In this document: in pieces, positions 5,980-8,280 of the stretch | Position numbering within the stretch: the first letter of the stretch is position 1 | How the letters are laid out: every line of letters starts with the position of its first letter | Assembly: GCA_023433945.1 (NCBI GenBank) | Contig: JAEYTP010000126.1 | Location: 1-8,280 of the forward strand | Direction: 5' to 3' | Source of the DNA: Bacillota bacterium | GTDB lineage: Bacteria > Bacillota > Clostridia > Acetivibrionales > DSM-1351 | Length of the DNA: 8,280 bases | The notes under the pieces: model-generated | Database searches by the model: none | Told to the model about the DNA's origin: nothing | What the model saw: only the letters and a program-made list of their open reading frames with translations | Made by a program: the position numbers and the translations under genes

Positions 5980-7368
5980 GTGGCTGTAGAAAAAACAATG
6001 GAAAAAATCGTTGCGTTATGCAAAAATAGAGGTTTTGTTTATCCTGGCTCAGACATCTACGGTGGCTTAGCAAATGCATGGGATTACGGCCCTCTTGGAG
6101 TAGAATTAAAGAACAACGTAAAAAAGGCATGGTGGAAAAAGTTTATACAGGAAAGCCCCTACAATGTAGGAGTTGACTGTGCCATTCTTATGAACCCACA
6201 GGTTTGGGTAGCATCAGGCCATGTAGGAGGTTTTAGCGATCCTCTCATAGACTGTAAAGATTGTAAAACTCGTCATAGAGCTGACAAGCTTATTGAGGAT
6301 TTTAATGCGGAAAACAATATAGATTTTAGAGTTGACGGATTGAAAAATGAAGAGCTTATGCAATACATAAAGGACAAGGATGTTAAGTGTCCTAGTTGCG
6401 GCTCCAAGAATTTTACTGATATTAGAAAGTTTAACCTTATGTTCAAAACCTTTCAGGGTGTTACTGAAGATTCAAAAGCAGAAATATTCCTAAGACCGGA
6501 AACTGCTCAGGGTATATTTGTTAACTTCAAGAATGTTCAGCGTACCACAAGAAAGAAGATTCCTTTTGGAATTGGACAAATAGGTAAATCCTTTAGAAAT
6601 GAAATAACACCAGGAAACTTTACTTTCAGAACTCGTGAATTTGAGCAGATGGAGCTTGAATTCTTCTGCGAACCGGGCAAGGATTTAGAATGGTTCAGCT
6701 ATTGGAAGGATTTTTGCCACAAGTGGCTATTAAATCTTGGTGTGAATGACGAGCACTTGAAGCTTCGTGACCATTCTCCAGAAGAATTATCACACTACAG
6801 CAATGCCACTACAGATATTGAATTCTTATTCCCCTTTGGTTGGGGTGAATTGTGGGGAATAGCTGATAGAACTGACTTTGACTTGAAGCAGCATATGATT
6901 CATTCAAAGGATGATCTCTCATACTTCGATCCTACAACAAATGAAAAGTATGTGCCTTATTGTATCGAGCCATCACTTGGTGCCGATAGAGTAACTCTTG
7001 CATTCATCTGTGAAGCATATGATGAAGAAGAGGTGTCTGAGGGTGATGTAAGAAATGTTATGAGATTCCATCCAGCACTTGCACCTGTTAAAATTGCAGT
7101 TCTTCCTCTTTCAAAGAAATTGGGTGATGAGGCTGCAAAAGTATACGAAATGCTTATCAAAAACTATGTATGTGAATATGATGAAACAGGTAGCATAGGT
7201 AAGAGGTATAGAAGGCAGGACGAAATAGGTACTCCTTATTGCATAACCTTTGATTTTGATTCTCTTGAAGACAAGAGCGTTACTATCAGAGATCGTGATA
7301 CTATGCAACAGGAAAGAATAAAGATTGAAAATCTGATGACTTATTTTTCTGATAAATTTGAATTCTAA
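5980..7368 (+). CDS. glyS: Glycyl-tRNA synthetase, single-chain dimeric type
   Basis: This enzyme attaches glycine to tRNA-Gly using ATP. The 462-residue product is the single-chain alpha2 (eukaryote/archaea-like, often called GlyQS or GlyS) form, not the alpha/beta tetrameric form. Near the N-terminus the block GFVYPGSDIYGGLANAWDYG marks the start of the class II catalytic core. An insertion carries two CxxC pairs, C92/C95 and C137/C140, probably a zinc site. Motif 2 contains FRNE at 205-208 and the RTREFEQME that follows it. Motif 3 contains GADR at 334-337. The C-terminal anticodon-binding domain starts around PALAPVKIAVLPLSKK. The GTG start is supported by AGGGGG eight bases upstream. Only 12 bases separate it from rpoZ, so it is probably the last gene of the yicC operon and has no space for its own T-box leader. 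A hairpin follows. Confidence 0.96.
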   Translation: MAVEKTMEKIVALCKNRGFVYPGSDIYGGLANAWDYGPLGVELKNNVKKAWWKKFIQESPYNVGVDCAILMNPQVWVASGHVGGFSDPLIDCKDCKTRHRADKLIEDFNAENNIDFRVDGLKNEELMQYIKDKDVKCPSCGSKNFTDIRKFNLMFKTFQGVTEDSKAEIFLRPETAQGIFVNFKNVQRTTRKKIPFGIGQIGKSFRNEITPGNFTFRTREFEQMELEFFCEPGKDLEWFSYWKDFCHKWLLNLGVNDEHLKLRDHSPEELSHYSNATTDIEFLFPFGWGELWGIADRTDFDLKQHMIHSKDDLSYFDPTTNEKYVPYCIEPSLGADRVTLAFICEAYDEEEVSEGDVRNVMRFHPALAPVKIAVLPLSKKLGDEAAKVYEMLIKNYVCEYDETGSIGKRYRRQDEIGTPYCITFDFDSLEDKSVTIRDRDTMQQERIKIENLMTYFSDKFEF

Positions 7369-7377
7369 ATATAATAA

Positions 7378-7409
7378 TCGCTTGCAGGAAAAATATATCC
7401 TGCAAGCGA
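7378..7409 (+). terminator. Perfect 12-bp hairpin after glyS, probable terminator
   Basis: TCGCTTGCAGGA (7378-7389) and TCCTGCAAGCGA (7398-7409) pair without mismatch around an eight-base AAAATATA loop, nine bases past the glyS stop. The position and stability fit the end of the operon. The bases that follow (ATAAATATTTGG) are AT-rich but are not a real T run. It may therefore be a weak terminator, or a 3'-end structure that protects the mRNA. Confidence 0.6.
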
Positions 7410-7475
7410 ATAAATATTTGGTTGTTTAATTTATCATATTTGATATTACACATATTCTATTTACGTAGTTTTTTT

Positions 7476-7499
7476 ACTTAATTCAACTTATTCTACTTA
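7476..7499. repeat. Three phased ACTTA repeats upstream of ppdK
   Basis: ACTTA occurs at 7476-7480, 7486-7490 and 7495-7499, start to start ten and nine bases apart. That is close to one turn of DNA, so the copies face the same side of the helix. They lie just before the candidate -35 of ppdK, where an activator or repressor could bind. The flanking DNA is AT-rich, so chance is possible. The rest of the 7410-7475 stretch shows only a small TATCA/TGATA inverted repeat at 7432-7445. Confidence 0.3.
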
Positions 7500-7506
7500 T
7501 CAAAAT

Positions 7507-7536
7507 TTGTTCAAATATTTTTTATAAAGTTATAAA
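7507..7536 (+). promoter_or_regulatory. Candidate promoter for ppdK
   Basis: TTGTTC (7507-7512) and TATAAA (7531-7536) are separated by 18 bases and match the sigma-A pattern moderately. The start point would be near 7543, inside the palindrome at 7535-7553, giving a leader of about 42 bases. The hairpin after glyS and this 216-base gap make an independent promoter for ppdK likely, but its exact site is uncertain in such AT-rich DNA. Confidence 0.4.
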
Positions 7537-7553
7537 GGAGATAATATCTCCTT
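7535..7553. repeat. Compact palindrome in the ppdK leader
   Basis: AAGGAGAT (7535-7542) and ATCTCCTT (7546-7553) form perfect eight-base arms around three bases (AAT). The palindrome overlaps the candidate -10 and start point of ppdK, so it could be a repressor operator. As RNA it could form a hairpin about 20 bases before the ribosome site. The right arm also contains CTCC, which could pair with GGAG of that site (7573-7576). Confidence 0.5.
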
Positions 7554-7584
7554 AATAATATAAATTACTACGGGAGGGTTTTAA

Positions 7585-8280
7585 ATGGCAAAGTACGTTT
7601 ATCTTTTTAGTGAAGGAAATGCTTCTATGAAAAATCTACTTGGTGGAAAGGGCGCAAACCTAGCAGAAATGACAGGATTGGGTTTACCAGTACCAAGAGG
7701 ATTTACTGTTACTACCGAAGCGTGTACAAGGTATTATGACGACGGAAAAATTATTGCACCAGAAATTGAAGAAGAGATTTACGCAATGATGAAAAAGACA
7801 GAAGAAATTGTTGGGAAGACTTTTGGAGATCCTTCAAATCCATTTCTGGTTTCGGTACGTTCAGGTGCTAGAGCATCAATGCCTGGCATGATGGATACCA
7901 TTCTGAACCTTGGCTTAAACGACGTTGTTGTTGAAGGTCTTGCTAAGCTTACTAATAACGAAAGATTTGCTTATGATAGTTATAGAAGATTCATTCAGAT
8001 GTTTTCAGATGTTGTTATGGAAGTTGAAAAGCCAAAATTTGAAAAAATTCTGGACGCAGTTAAAGAGGAAAAGGGAGCAAAATTTGATACTGATTTGACA
8101 GCTGAGGACCTAAAGGAAGTTGTTAAGCGTTACAAAGAAATGTTCCAGAAAGAAAAGGGCTTTGAATTCCCTCAGGAGCCTAAGGCTCAGCTGATGGAAG
8201 CTGTTAAGGCGGTTTTCCGTTCATGGGACAATCCTCGTGCAATTATTTATAGAAGACTTAATGATATTCCAGGTGATTGG
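7585..8280 (+). CDS. ppdK: Pyruvate phosphate dikinase, N-terminal fragment
   Basis: The first 232 residues of PPDK are present; the gene runs off the window while still open. The enzyme interconverts pyruvate + ATP + phosphate and PEP + AMP + pyrophosphate. In many clostridia it serves glycolysis in the pyruvate-forming direction or pyrophosphate-linked metabolism. The visible part is the ATP-grasp nucleotide-binding region. It has the N-terminal VYLFSEGNA, then NLLGGKGANLAEM with K22, and VSVRSGARASMPGMMDTILN with R92. Both numbers match the ATP-binding residues K22 and R92 of the Clostridium symbiosum enzyme. The swivelling phosphohistidine domain and the PEP/pyruvate barrel would lie beyond the window. 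GGGAGGG at 7572-7578 precedes ATG 7585 by six bases. It probably has its own promoter, since a hairpin and 216 non-coding bases separate it from glyS. Confidence 0.97.
   Translation, partial: MAKYVYLFSEGNASMKNLLGGKGANLAEMTGLGLPVPRGFTVTTEACTRYYDDGKIIAPEIEEEIYAMMKKTEEIVGKTFGDPSNPFLVSVRSGARASMPGMMDTILNLGLNDVVVEGLAKLTNNERFAYDSYRRFIQMFSDVVMEVEKPKFEKILDAVKEEKGAKFDTDLTAEDLKEVVKRYKEMFQKEKGFEFPQEPKAQLMEAVKAVFRSWDNPRAIIYRRLNDIPGDW

Noticed and set aside
5998..6000. ATG 5998 as the start of glyS
   Set aside because: It lacks a ribosome site, while GTG 5980 has AGGGGG eight bases upstream.
1..8280. Mobile elements, CRISPR arrays, tRNA or rRNA genes, toxin-antitoxin or defence genes
   Set aside because: Nothing of the kind was seen. 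All coding space is filled by recognisable housekeeping genes on one strand, and the three gaps are under 220 bases each.

Overview
The window reads as an ordinary piece of chromosome from a low-GC, Gram-positive anaerobe of the Clostridia. The composition is AT-rich, ribosome binding sites are strong (AGGAGG and GGGAGG types), and arginine is often AGA or AGG. The gene set is typical: a DnaK/DnaJ block followed by prmA and rsmE, a yicC-remA-gmk-rpoZ block, a single-chain glycyl-tRNA synthetase and a pyruvate phosphate dikinase. A cellulolytic Ruminiclostridium/Hungateiclostridium-type genome is my best guess, from gene order recalled from memory; it was not tested by a search. Every gene is on the + strand, coding density is high, and there is no sign of mobile elements, phage, CRISPR, tRNA or rRNA.

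Layout: (1) 1-371 is the C-terminal end of dnaK, closed by a strong intrinsic terminator at about 381-418. (2) After 184 bases of non-coding DNA, which hold an inverted repeat and a weak candidate promoter, comes a tight run of dnaJ (556-1707), prmA (1727-2677), rsmE (2659-3396) and a stand-alone CheY-type receiver (3398-3769), ended by a short terminator. (3) A 183-base gap carries two copies of an extended -10-like sequence. It leads into yicC (3953-4834), remA (4859-5134), gmk (5140-5742), rpoZ (5761-5967) and glyS (5980-7368), with gaps of 5-24 bases, so probably one operon. A perfect 12-bp hairpin follows glyS. (4) A 216-base gap with phased short repeats, a candidate promoter and a compact palindrome precedes ppdK, whose first 232 codons (7585-8280) run off the window.

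Together the genes cover protein folding (DnaK, DnaJ), modification of the ribosome (PrmA on protein L11, RsmE on 16S rRNA), signal reception (CheY), RNA turnover (YicC), transcription (RemA, omega), GTP precursor supply (Gmk), glycine charging (GlyS) and the pyruvate/PEP node (PpdK). I found no convincing undescribed system. The points worth a second look are regulatory: the break between dnaK and dnaJ, a CheY receiver at the distal end of the chaperone/ribosome-modification operon, the doubled -10 motif before yicC, glyS placed behind rpoZ with no room for a T-box leader, and the structured leader of ppdK.
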